Of a stretch of 56,000 nt of DNA, positions 39,119 to 46,932 are shown piece after piece. The stretch lies in contig JAGONY010000001.1 of NCBI GenBank assembly GCA_017992785.1, positions 1-56,000 on the forward strand. The letters run 5' to 3'. The translations under genes were made by a program, and so were the position numbers. This DNA is from Candidatus Omnitrophota bacterium (GTDB lineage: Bacteria > Omnitrophota > Gorgyraeia > Pluralincolimonadales > Pluralincolimonadaceae). The notes below the pieces were generated by a model. The model had not been told where the DNA came from. It made no database searches and saw only the letters and a list, made by a program, of their open reading frames with translations. Every line of letters begins with the position of its first letter. The stretch's first letter is position 1.

Positions 39119-40197
39119 AGATAACAAGGCGCAAGACAAGGACGATAAGTTTAGGCGGCGTGAAGATCGGCGGAACCAGCCCGGTCTCGATCCAATCAAT
39201 GACGAAGACGAATACCCTTGATGTCGCAGCGACTGTGGCACAGGTCAAGCAGCTCGAGCTCGCCGGCTGTGACATAGTCCGGACCGCGGTGAAGGACGGC
39301 TCGTGCTGTGAAGCACTCGCCAGGATAATGAAGAAGATAAATATACCGCTCGAGGCCGATATACATTTTGATTACCGCCTTGCGCTTGCGGCGATAAACG
39401 CGGGTGTCGACGGCGTGCGCCTGAACCCCGGCAACGTATATAAGAGGGAAGAGATAGAAGCGGTCATTAAAGCCGCGAAGAAACGCCGCATACCCGTTCG
39501 CGTCGGCGTCAATTCGGGTTCGGTGCGCATCCCGAAGGGCGGCGTGTCTAAGGACAAGTTCCCGTCGCTGATGGTCAAGGCCGCGCTCGACTATATAAAG
39601 ATAATAGAGTCGCTTGGTTTCCGCGACCTCATGGTCTCGTTGAAGGTCTCCGATGTCGGCCAGACGATAGACGCCTACCGGCTCATGGCCAAGAAATGCG
39701 ATTATCCGTTCCATCTGGGCGTCACGGCCGCGGGGCCCGAATTATCGGGCACGGTAAAGTCCGCGCTCGGTATCGGCATTTTGCTTGCCGACGGAATCGG
39801 CGACACGATACGCGTCTCGCTTACCGGCGATCCCGTCCAGGAAGTCATCGTCGGAAAGAATATCATACAGGGGCTCGGCATACGCAATTTCGGCCCGGAA
39901 GTCCTCTCGTGCCCGACGTGCGGCAGGACGGAAGTGGATATAATCGGCATAGCGAACAAGGTCGAGCAGGCGCTCGGTAAGATAAAAGACGACAAGGGCA
40001 GGCTCTTCGGCCTGCGCGTGGCCGTAATGGGATGTGTCGTCAACGGGCCCGGCGAAGCGAAAGAGGCGGACCTCGGCATAGCGGCCGGAAAGGGCAGCGG
40101 ATTTCTCTTTATAAAGGGCAAGCCCGCGCGTAAAATAAAAGAGAGTGAGTTCGTGAGCGCCGTCATAACCGAGATAAACAAAATATTAAAGGGCTGA
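39115..40197 (+). CDS. ispG: 4-hydroxy-3-methylbut-2-enyl-diphosphate synthase
   Basis: Iron-sulfur enzyme of the MEP pathway (GcpE). Seen: VSIQSMTKTNTLDVAATVAQ, ADIHFDYRLALAAI, and the 4Fe-4S ligands C266, C269 (CPTCGRTEVD), C307 and E314 (MGCVVNGPGEA). 360 residues is the short form without the extra central domain found in plants and some PVC/Chlamydiae members. It starts inside the rseP end (ATGA) and ends five bases before proS. Confidence 0.95.
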   Translation: MKITRRKTRTISLGGVKIGGTSPVSIQSMTKTNTLDVAATVAQVKQLELAGCDIVRTAVKDGSCCEALARIMKKINIPLEADIHFDYRLALAAINAGVDGVRLNPGNVYKREEIEAVIKAAKKRRIPVRVGVNSGSVRIPKGGVSKDKFPSLMVKAALDYIKIIESLGFRDLMVSLKVSDVGQTIDAYRLMAKKCDYPFHLGVTAAGPELSGTVKSALGIGILLADGIGDTIRVSLTGDPVQEVIVGKNIIQGLGIRNFGPEVLSCPTCGRTEVDIIGIANKVEQALGKIKDDKGRLFGLRVAVMGCVVNGPGEAKEADLGIAAGKGSGFLFIKGKPARKIKESEFVSAVITEINKILKG

Positions 40198-40201
40198 CAA
40201 C

Positions 40202-41917
40202 ATGAGATGGTCTAAATCGCTTATCCCGACACTTAAGGAAGACCCGGCCGACGCCGAGATACTCAGCCATAAGCTGATGATACGCGCGGGGCTCATCCGC
40301 AAGCTCGCGACGGGCTCGTATTCATACCTGCCGCTCGGCATGCGTGTCATAAATAAGGTCGAGGCGATCATCCGCGAGGAGATGGACAAGGCGGGCGCCC
40401 TGGAAGTGATGCTGCCGGCGGTCCAGCCGATAGAGCTTTGGCAGCAGACGGGCCGCGACGCCGATTACGGCGAGACGATGGCGAAGTTCAAGGACAGGCA
40501 CGGCCACACGAACGTTATCGCGCCGACGGCGGAGGAAGTGATAACGAGCGTGGCAGGAGGCGAGATAAAGTCCTACAAGCAGCTTCCGATAAACCTTTAC
40601 CAGATATCTTTTAAGTTCCGCGACGAGTTCCGCCCGCGCTTCGGCGTGCTGCGCAGCCGCGAGTTCATAATGAAGGATTCCTACAGCTTCCACCCGACGC
40701 CAGAGTGCCTCGACAAGGAATATTGGAACATGTACGAGACATATAAGCGCATCTTCACGCGCTGCGGGCTCGATTTCGTGATAGTGGAGGCCGAATCCGG
40801 CGAGATGGGCGGCTCCGGCTCGCACCAGTTCACCGCGCCCTGCGATTCGGGCGAGGATGTCATCGTTTATACGGAAGACAACTCTTACGCCGCGAACCTC
40901 GAGAAGGCCGCGGTAGACCCTCTGCCAAAAGAACAGGCCGTCGCCAACGCGCCGAAGGCCGAGGATGTCCATACACCGAATGTCGGCTCAATAGAGGCGG
41001 TCTGCGCGTTCCTGAAGACGAAGCCGAAGGATATGATAAAGACGCTTATATTCTCGGTAGATAAGGATATAGTCGTCGCCTTGGTGCGCGGCGACCACGA
41101 CCTCAATCCCGAAAAACTTACCCAGACACTCGGCGGAAAACACAACGAATTGGCCGCTCCTGCGGTGATCGAGCAGGTGACGGGGGCGAAGGTCGGCTTT
41201 GCCGGGCCCGTCGGGCTTGCCGGCAAGGTATCGAAAGTTATGATCGACCACGCCGTCGCCGCTATGGCTATCGGCGTCACGGGCGCCAACAAGACCGACC
41301 ACCACACGAAGAACATCGTGCCGGGAAGGGATTTCCCGCTCACCGGCGCGAATATAGTTATAGCGGATATCCGCAACGCAGTCGAAGGCGACACCCACGG
41401 CGGCAAGAAACTGCTCTTTAGGCGCGGCATCGAGGTCGGCCAGGTATTCAAGCTCGGCACCAAGTATTCGACCAAGCTTAAATGCAATTTCCTCGACGAG
41501 AGCGGCAGAGAGAAACCTTGCATCATGGGCTGCTACGGCATCGGCGTCAACCGCATCGTCGCCTCGCTCATCGAGCAGAGCCACGACAAGGACGGCATCA
41601 TCTGGAATAAGACGATCGCACCCTATAAAGTTTGCATACTCCCGCTCAACACCGCGCACCAGGCATCGATGGAGGCCGCCGAAAAGATCTATAATGATCT
41701 TACGGCCGACGGCATCGAATGTATCCTCGACGACCGCCCCGAACGCGCCGGAGTCAAGTTCAAGGACTCCGACCTCATCGGCTTTCCGATACAAATAATC
41801 ATAGGTGAAAAGAATATCGCCAACGGCAACGTTGAGATCAAGGACCGCAAGACGAAGGAAGTGAAAATGGCAGGTATATCTAGTGTTCTGCATTTAATCA
41901 AAGAGAACCTTATATAG
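40202..41917 (+). CDS. proS: prolyl-tRNA synthetase (bacterial type)
   Basis: Class II aminoacyl-tRNA synthetase. Seen: motif 1 region MIRAGLIRKLATGSYSYLPLG, motif 2 FRDEFRPRFGVLRSREFIMKD, a YbaK-like editing insertion (about residues 225-395), motif 3 around GCYGIGVNRIVASLIEQ, and a C-terminal anticodon domain (VCILPLNT... to the end). 571 residues with the insertion identifies the bacterial form, able to edit Ala-tRNAPro in cis. It is the last gene of the lipid/isoprenoid block. Confidence 0.96.
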   Translation: MRWSKSLIPTLKEDPADAEILSHKLMIRAGLIRKLATGSYSYLPLGMRVINKVEAIIREEMDKAGALEVMLPAVQPIELWQQTGRDADYGETMAKFKDRHGHTNVIAPTAEEVITSVAGGEIKSYKQLPINLYQISFKFRDEFRPRFGVLRSREFIMKDSYSFHPTPECLDKEYWNMYETYKRIFTRCGLDFVIVEAESGEMGGSGSHQFTAPCDSGEDVIVYTEDNSYAANLEKAAVDPLPKEQAVANAPKAEDVHTPNVGSIEAVCAFLKTKPKDMIKTLIFSVDKDIVVALVRGDHDLNPEKLTQTLGGKHNELAAPAVIEQVTGAKVGFAGPVGLAGKVSKVMIDHAVAAMAIGVTGANKTDHHTKNIVPGRDFPLTGANIVIADIRNAVEGDTHGGKKLLFRRGIEVGQVFKLGTKYSTKLKCNFLDESGREKPCIMGCYGIGVNRIVASLIEQSHDKDGIIWNKTIAPYKVCILPLNTAHQASMEAAEKIYNDLTADGIECILDDRPERAGVKFKDSDLIGFPIQIIIGEKNIANGNVEIKDRKTKEVKMAGISSVLHLIKENLI

Positions 41918-41933
41918 GCAAGGATTGCCGGGG

Positions 41934-42095
41934 ATGAGCGAACTGTTTACTGATACGGACCAGCTGAAGGCCTCTTTTGATATTAATAAGGACGACATCG
42001 CCCGGCTATGCCCCGAATGCAGGAATAAACCCGCCTGCGTGGAATGGGGGAAGGTTGAGGAACTGACGTGTTTTTGCCTGGAGAGCATATTTTAA
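41934..42095 (+). CDS. small Cys-rich protein, 53 residues
   Basis: Reading from ATG 41934 gives an uninterrupted 53-residue protein ending at TAA. Its second half contains C26-P-E-C29, C35, and C46-F-C48, a zinc-ribbon-like spacing, after an acidic helical start (MSELFTDTDQLKASFDINKD). It lies 16 bases after proS, on the same strand, and 16 bases before the next gene, with a weak AAGGA about ten bases ahead of the ATG. I recognise no family. Codon choice (ATA, AGG, GAC/GAG) is like the neighbours. It could instead be a non-coding gap, but the Cys pattern argues for a real protein. Confidence 0.55.
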   Translation: MSELFTDTDQLKASFDINKDDIARLCPECRNKPACVEWGKVEELTCFCLESIF

Positions 42096-42111
42096 AGAGG
42101 AGATTATATAA

Positions 42112-42783
42112 ATGGGCGCGATACTGCCAATCTTGATCGTTGGCGTTGCAGTCGGCATACCTATTTTTGCTTTAATCAGGTTTGGTAAAGCCGCATTCTT
42201 GCCTGAATATAGAAAGCTAATTAAAGTCCATCCACTTCATCATGCTATTTTGGCTGTTTTAGCGTTGTTCTTTATAGTTATTGACATCGTATTTATTAGT
42301 TCATTTGGCTGGCCCACGAGACGATGGGAGGATATTTCATATAAGCAATACAAGAAAATACACGGGACCGGAGAACCGGGAATAGCGCTCCCGGAATCAT
42401 CCGAGCATATAAATATATATTGTACGGCAGGTATTGATGTCTCACATGAATATGTCCAGGCAAAGGCAAAACAAGAAGATGTCGATCTTAAGAAGATAGT
42501 GACGGAATGCGGGTTTAGCGATCTATCGGACCCGATATTTATTACTAATGCGCCATATTCTTCAAGGGCTTTTTTGGAAGTATTCGGTTCAAATAAAAAT
42601 GTTAAGTGGTGGGTTAAGGAAGGCGATTTTGAAACAAATGAATTGATGTTTACTTATGATGACGGGTACGGGTACGGTTGCTGGGCGTTTTACAATAAGA
42701 AGACCCAAACGCTCAGCGTGTTCAGATGGGGCCAGCAATGGTTGTCAGACGGACACTTCAAAGAAGCGTTTGGGATAAAATAA
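42112..42783 (+). CDS. membrane protein of unknown function
   Basis: 223 residues. Seen: two membrane helices at the N-terminus (about 3-24 and 44-65), a short linker FGWPTRRWEDISYKQYKKIHG, then a soluble domain with no motif I recognise (one pattern: ECGFSDLSDPIFITNAPYSS). The base composition is clearly richer in A and T than the surrounding genes (many ATT, TTT, AAA codons), which suggests later acquisition. AAGAGGAG precedes the ATG at a usable spacing. Confidence 0.7.
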   Translation: MGAILPILIVGVAVGIPIFALIRFGKAAFLPEYRKLIKVHPLHHAILAVLALFFIVIDIVFISSFGWPTRRWEDISYKQYKKIHGTGEPGIALPESSEHINIYCTAGIDVSHEYVQAKAKQEDVDLKKIVTECGFSDLSDPIFITNAPYSSRAFLEVFGSNKNVKWWVKEGDFETNELMFTYDDGYGYGCWAFYNKKTQTLSVFRWGQQWLSDGHFKEAFGIK

Positions 42784-42794
42784 AAGGGGGGCGC

Positions 42795-43532
42795 ATGTTC
42801 GCAGATATCAAGACTGAAAGTTACGGTCTCAAAAGGATAATCTCCGCGGGATGGAAGATTTACATCGAGAAGTTCAAGGATATAGTGCCTATTGTCCTGA
42901 TCGTATATGTCCCGATAAATATCGTCTTGTCACTTATCCCGACTATGCCTGACGAGTATAAGGATTTCCAGATTCGATTTAGGATCGCGCAATTGTTCGA
43001 CTTGTTTATCGGCGTGTTGGCGACTATTGCTGTCGCGAAGATCGCCGAACACGCCGTAAACGGCAAACCGATCGGTTATACAAACGCATTAAAGTTCGGC
43101 GTCAACCGGTGGGGGAGGGGTATCTCAGTCCAGATACTCGCAGGATTGATAGTATTAGGTTTGTTGCTGCTCCTTATCGTTCCGGGCATCATATGGGCCG
43201 TCTATTATACTTTCGGAGTCCTTGTCGTGGCATTGAGAGGCATAAACGGAAAAGAGGCCCTGGACTACAGCAAGCGGCTCGTTAAAGGCCAGTGGGGCAG
43301 GATATTCGGGATAAATTTTGTTATCGGCGCTATGATGATTCTTACTATATTCATATTAAGTTTCGCTTTGGCGTTGTCTACGTCTTTTATCCCGGAGAAC
43401 CGGCTTTTAGACGTAGCATCCAACACGGTTCTGGATGTGGTGATGGCCCTGTTTTGGGTAATGTCGGTCGTCTTTTTCCTGAACGTCGATTATCTTAAGA
43501 CAGAGGCCAAGGCCGATCCGCAAGAAAGCTGA
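42795..43532 (+). CDS. multi-pass membrane protein, YciC/DUF-type
   Basis: 245 residues from ATG 42795, after a G-rich ribosome site; the longer in-frame start at 42726 would overlap the upstream gene and is rejected. Seen: about five to six membrane helices (around 34-52, 73-90, 113-135, 137-157, 183-205, 215-235) and the helical motif GKEALDYSKRLVKGQWGRIFG before the last two, as in glycerophosphodiesterase-type and YciC-like membrane domains. The function is unknown. It is in an accessory stretch with the previous gene. Confidence 0.72.
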   Translation: MFADIKTESYGLKRIISAGWKIYIEKFKDIVPIVLIVYVPINIVLSLIPTMPDEYKDFQIRFRIAQLFDLFIGVLATIAVAKIAEHAVNGKPIGYTNALKFGVNRWGRGISVQILAGLIVLGLLLLLIVPGIIWAVYYTFGVLVVALRGINGKEALDYSKRLVKGQWGRIFGINFVIGAMMILTIFILSFALALSTSFIPENRLLDVASNTVLDVVMALFWVMSVVFFLNVDYLKTEAKADPQES

Positions 43533-43575
43533 AGGATAAAAAAATAATCCCAGAATAAAAACGTTTCGAGGCGAT

Positions 43576-44610
43576 ATGGCAGCACTGACAAGATTGCTTA
43601 TATGCGCTTTGGCTTTTTCATCCGCGTACTGTGATTGTTTCGCCGAAAGCGAGATCGAAGAAGAGCTTACCGCCCGCGAGCATTTCAATAAGGGCATCGT
43701 CTATTTCAACAAGCACGAATACGATCACTCCATCATCCAGTTCACCAAAGCCATCCAGATGAACCCGCAATTCTGCGACGCTTTCAAGCAGAGGGGCAAC
43801 GCGTTCCTGAAGATAGGGGACTACGAAAGGGCTATCTGGGATTACGACCGCGCGATAGAGCTCAACCCTAAATACCCGAACCTTTACCTGAACCGCGGCT
43901 CCGCGTACCTTAGATTGGACAACACCGAAAAGGCCATTGCCGATTATACAAAAGCCCTCGAGCTCGATCCCGCCTTCACTATGGTATACGAAGGCCGCGC
44001 GAACGTATATAGGGACCTGCACGAATACGACAAGGCGATAGCGGATTATACCAGGATCATCGAGCTTGAACCGACCAACGCGAAGGCGTTTTATAAGCGC
44101 GGGTATATGTACCTTGAAAAGAAGGAATATACGAAAGCCATCAACAGCTTCAACAGCGCGCTGAGCCTGAACCCGAAATACTATAATGCCCGTTTCGACA
44201 GGGCATTGGCATTTTCCGGTAAAGGCGACCTGGACAGGGCGATATCTGAGTACGACAAGTTGATAAAAGAATACCCGGACAACAGCAATACATACCTCGC
44301 GTATAATAACCGCGGTTATGAATATTTCATGAAGGGCGACAATGAATCGGCGATAAAGGATTATTACGCGTCGCTGTTGCTGAACCCGTACAGCGTAGAC
44401 ACATGGGACAATATCGGCATATCGTACTATTTGACCGGAAGGATCGATCTCGCTAAGGACGCGTTCGAAAAGGCGATAGCGCTCGGGTCTGTCTGTTACG
44501 AGTGTTACCTGTATTTGAGCGAGATATATGAAAAAGAAGGAAATAAAGAGAAAGCAGATATGTACCGTTGGGCGGGACAGAAGTATAAAAAGCAGGGAGA
44601 ACAAGAATGA
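43576..44610 (+). CDS. secreted TPR-repeat protein
   Basis: 344 residues: a signal peptide (MAALTRLLICALAFSSAYC) followed by about eight tetratricopeptide repeats between residues 32 and 325. Most repeats end A-I-x-L-N-P-x or A-L-E-L-D-P-x (for example AIELNPKYPNLYLNRGSAYL), the usual TPR consensus. Exported TPR proteins serve as scaffolds for assembly in the periplasm or outer membrane. Its neighbour, co-translated by ATGA overlap, is a PEP-CTERM protein, so a role in extracellular matrix or surface protein handling is a reasonable inference. I see no -35/-10 in the 43 bases upstream. Confidence 0.85.
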   Translation: MAALTRLLICALAFSSAYCDCFAESEIEEELTAREHFNKGIVYFNKHEYDHSIIQFTKAIQMNPQFCDAFKQRGNAFLKIGDYERAIWDYDRAIELNPKYPNLYLNRGSAYLRLDNTEKAIADYTKALELDPAFTMVYEGRANVYRDLHEYDKAIADYTRIIELEPTNAKAFYKRGYMYLEKKEYTKAINSFNSALSLNPKYYNARFDRALAFSGKGDLDRAISEYDKLIKEYPDNSNTYLAYNNRGYEYFMKGDNESAIKDYYASLLLNPYSVDTWDNIGISYYLTGRIDLAKDAFEKAIALGSVCYECYLYLSEIYEKEGNKEKADMYRWAGQKYKKQGEQE

Positions 44611-45212
44611 GAAAATACAACGTCGGGATTACGGTTATTCTGTTTGCGGTCTTATGTATATTATGCGGAGATGCAAGCGCAAGCACTGTTTTTTACTACA
44701 CAAGCTCACCCGAAAGTTGGGTGGGGCAGGGAGAGTCGGCGACCGTAACGCCGAATGACGGGTTTGCTTTTATTGTTGAGCGCAATTATTGTAATGGAGT
44801 CTCGTTTCATATCAATAATTTCACGCCAATTCCGGATATTAATAATATGATTAGCTGGCATTTGAATTTTGCGGCTCCTTACAATGTCGTTCTCCAGCCT
44901 GGGCAATACGAGAATGCGATACATTTTACATACCAATATTCGGAATATCCTGGGTTGGCTTTTTACGGTAAAGGCCGGGCGAATGGCAGTATTTCGGGGT
45001 ATTTCAATGTCTACGAAGCTGTTTATGGCGATAACGATGAGGTAATCTCCTTTGCGGCGGATTTCATGCAATATGACGAAGGCGTTGAGGATGCATGGAG
45101 CATGGGCGGTATAAGGTACAATTCGGATTATCCTATTCCCGAGTCCTCGACCATCATGTTGCTTCTTGCAGGCTTTTCGCTAATAGGGTTAAAAGCGAAG
45201 ATTAAACGATAA
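44607..45212 (+). CDS. PEP-CTERM sorting-signal protein
   Basis: 201-residue exported protein: signal peptide MRKYNVGITVILFAVLCILC..A, a beta-rich, aromatic-rich body without a family I recognise, and a C-terminal sorting signal: IPESSTIMLLLAGFSLIGLK followed by basic residues. The motif is the Pro-Glu variant of PEP-CTERM plus a membrane helix and a Lys/Arg tail, substrates of exosortase. No exosortase (XrtA/EpsH) is in the window. The base composition is AT-richer than the core genes. Overlaps the TPR gene by four bases. Confidence 0.85.
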   Translation: MRKYNVGITVILFAVLCILCGDASASTVFYYTSSPESWVGQGESATVTPNDGFAFIVERNYCNGVSFHINNFTPIPDINNMISWHLNFAAPYNVVLQPGQYENAIHFTYQYSEYPGLAFYGKGRANGSISGYFNVYEAVYGDNDEVISFAADFMQYDEGVEDAWSMGGIRYNSDYPIPESSTIMLLLAGFSLIGLKAKIKR

Positions 45213-45225
45213 TATTTCTGAAAGA

Positions 45226-45270
45226 AAATCCCTCCATTTACCGTTTACATAGGTAAAGGAGGGATTTATT
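45226..45270 (+). terminator. hairpin terminator after the TPR/PEP-CTERM pair
   Basis: A 16-base-pair stem (226-242 and 252-267 within the 45000 block) with one bulged A at 45236 and a nine-base loop, ending in TTTATT. Its 3' arm contains AAAGGAGGG at 45255-45263, which is also a perfect ribosome site for the ATG at 45271. Confidence 0.7.
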
Positions 45271-45345
45271 ATGTCCAATGTGGTGCTTCAGAGAAAAGCA
45301 GCTAAATATTTAAGGTCGCAATTTGCGACCTTAAAACAGGTGTGA
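45271..45345 (+). pseudogene. remnant of an ORF6N-domain gene (24 codons)
   Basis: ATG 45271, seven bases after AAAGGAGGG, opens a 24-residue frame ending in KYLRSQFATLKQV. The L-R-S-Q-F-A-T-L-K core is the conserved segment of ORF6N (KilA-N-type) domain proteins of phages and mobile elements, as I recall the family. The frame stops shortly after, so this looks like a leftover piece, not a working gene; a short translated peptide cannot be excluded because start and ribosome site are good. Confidence 0.4.
45309..45335 (+). repeat. perfect 13-bp inverted repeat
   Basis: TTTAAGGTCGCAA at 45309-45321, one centre base, and its exact reverse complement at 45323-45335. It spans the codons for R-S-Q-F-A-T-L in the ORF6N-like remnant. 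It can form a stem of 13 pairs but with a one-base centre only as a cruciform with a tight loop. No long T run follows. Confidence 0.75.
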
Positions 45346-45363
45346 TAAATAGCAAAAGGGTTG

Positions 45364-45372
45364 TGATATAAT
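45364..45372 (+). promoter_or_regulatory. extended -10 promoter for the secreted glycoside hydrolase
   Basis: TGATATAAT: TATAAT at 45367-45372 preceded by TGn. No good -35 is visible at 17 bases. Transcription would start at about 45379, the base next to the ATG at 45380, so the transcript would be leaderless. Confidence 0.65.
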
Positions 45373-45379
45373 ACATCCA

Positions 45380-46918
45380 ATGAAAAGCATATTCCGTTTA
45401 ATATTTATCGTCCTATTCGTGTCGGCATTTATGCCCGCGCTGGCAGGCGCCGCGAACGGCAGGGTGGAGGTTAAGGATGGCTGGTTCTACGTCGACGGCG
45501 AGAAGTTCTTCGTCAAGGGCGTCTGCTATTTCGAGGCGCACGACGTCTTCGGCAAGTACGAGCAGAACACGCCCGAGGTCCTCGATTTCGAGTTCCGCAG
45601 GATAAAAGAAGCCGGCTTCAATACGATACGGACCTACCTGACGCCCGAGAAGATAGAGATTGCACGCAAGCACGGGCTAATGATAATGCAGGACTCCGAC
45701 CGGCTCTGCTTCTCAGACGAGTATAAGGATGCCTCCAGGATAAACGGGCACTTGAAAAATATCGACGAGATCGCCGGTTTCTCGAAGAAGTTCGACAACA
45801 TCCTCTTCTATACCATAGACAACGAGCCGAATGTGAAGGCACTGCACACACAGGGCGAAAAGGCCGCCGCCGCGATGTGGAAAACCCTGAGCGAGCGGGT
45901 CAAACGGGCCCACCCCGGCGCGCTCACGTCGATATGCATAATGCCTCCCGACGCTTTCGCGGATACCTCGATGTGCGATATCGCGGCGTTGAACCTTTAT
46001 CCGTTCTCTCCCGCGAAGAATTCCATAGGTTATTACGCGTATGCCGACTGGTACAGGCGGGCGTGCGCGAAGGGCAGGCCGTTCATCATAAGCGAATACG
46101 GATGGACGGATGACGTGAACCGCCTCGGCCCCGAGATGATGAAACTGCTCGACCTGCAGATAAAGGCGGGCGCCACTGGCTCGTTCTTCTTCACATGGCG
46201 GGCGTGGGGCAAGGAGAAGTCGGAAGGCAACCAGTGGTGGGGCCTCGCGTCTTATAACGCGATGCCCGACGATTATAAGAAGGAGCCGCGCCCGGCGTAT
46301 TACGACCTGCAGAGGTATTTCAGCGCGGTCGTCGTCGAACCGAAGCAGGGAGGCATATATACGAAGAACCTGCGTTTCGAGATAAGCGGTTCCGACAGGA
46401 CCGCATCCGTTACCGCCTCCTGCGGCGGCAGGAAGGTCACGCTCAGGAGGCAGGGCAAATACTGGTGGGTAGGCAACATGATATTCGGCCCGTCATCATA
46501 CGGCAGCAATACCGTCGTCGTGGAGTCGAAGGGCCGGAGCGGCAAGACGATAATAAGGAAGGAATTCGACGTTTACCTTTGCGCGCAGAAGAGGTTCCTG
46601 CGCGCGAAGATATCAAAAGACAGGAGGGCCCCGTCGGTAAACGGCGTTTACGAGGCGGATATAACCGTCACGGACGAAAAAGGCGATAAAGTCCCGGGCC
46701 AGCCGCTCATCCTCGGCATAAACCAGAGCGGCAGGGATGAATGGGCTTCCGTCACGCGCAAGGCGAAGACCGGCGCGGACGGCATATACAGGTTCAAAGA
46801 AGAAGGCATCGCGCCCGGGTATTTCACGCTGATGGCCGGCCCGGATTCCCAGCGGCCGGACACGCAATTATTTTCGGACGTGGATATGGTAAGGTGTGAT
46901 ATAATACCCGTTAATTAA
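45380..46918 (+). CDS. secreted clan GH-A glycoside hydrolase (GH2/GH5-like)
   Basis: 512 residues. Seen: signal peptide MKSIFRLIFIVLFVSAFMPA.., the GH2-barrel entry motif FFVKGVCYFEAHDVFG, NTIRTYLTPE, acid/base E149 in YTIDNEPN and nucleophile E239 in FIISEYGWTDD on the expected barrel strands, and W-rich segment FFFTWRAWGKE. From about residue 320 on there are two beta domains (EPKQGGIYTKNLRFEISGSD and the VNGVYEADITVTDEKGDKVP segment) that look Ig-like. It is likely to act on a polysaccharide outside the cell; the substrate is unknown. It has no ribosome site and a promoter adjacent to its ATG. Confidence 0.83.
   Translation: MKSIFRLIFIVLFVSAFMPALAGAANGRVEVKDGWFYVDGEKFFVKGVCYFEAHDVFGKYEQNTPEVLDFEFRRIKEAGFNTIRTYLTPEKIEIARKHGLMIMQDSDRLCFSDEYKDASRINGHLKNIDEIAGFSKKFDNILFYTIDNEPNVKALHTQGEKAAAAMWKTLSERVKRAHPGALTSICIMPPDAFADTSMCDIAALNLYPFSPAKNSIGYYAYADWYRRACAKGRPFIISEYGWTDDVNRLGPEMMKLLDLQIKAGATGSFFFTWRAWGKEKSEGNQWWGLASYNAMPDDYKKEPRPAYYDLQRYFSAVVVEPKQGGIYTKNLRFEISGSDRTASVTASCGGRKVTLRRQGKYWWVGNMIFGPSSYGSNTVVVESKGRSGKTIIRKEFDVYLCAQKRFLRAKISKDRRAPSVNGVYEADITVTDEKGDKVPGQPLILGINQSGRDEWASVTRKAKTGADGIYRFKEEGIAPGYFTLMAGPDSQRPDTQLFSDVDMVRCDIIPVN
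46897..46905 (+). promoter_or_regulatory. extended -10 promoter for the DUF3352-like gene
   Basis: TGATATAAT, with TATAAT at 46900-46905, inside the last codons of the glycoside hydrolase gene. It shares TGTGATATAATAC with the 45364 promoter. Transcription would start near 46912; AAGGAG at 46922-46927 then precedes ATG 46933. No clear -35. Confidence 0.6.
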
Positions 46919-46932
46919 CCCAAGGAGAACCC

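Noticed and set aside
42726-42794. Early start of the YciC-like membrane protein
   Set aside because: It overlaps the upstream gene in another frame; ATG 42795 follows a G-rich ribosome site.
45309-45335. CRISPR-like or insertion-sequence end
   Set aside because: Only one copy of the inverted repeat is seen, with no spacers, no repeats and no transposase nearby. It coincides with the codons of the ORF6N-like remnant.
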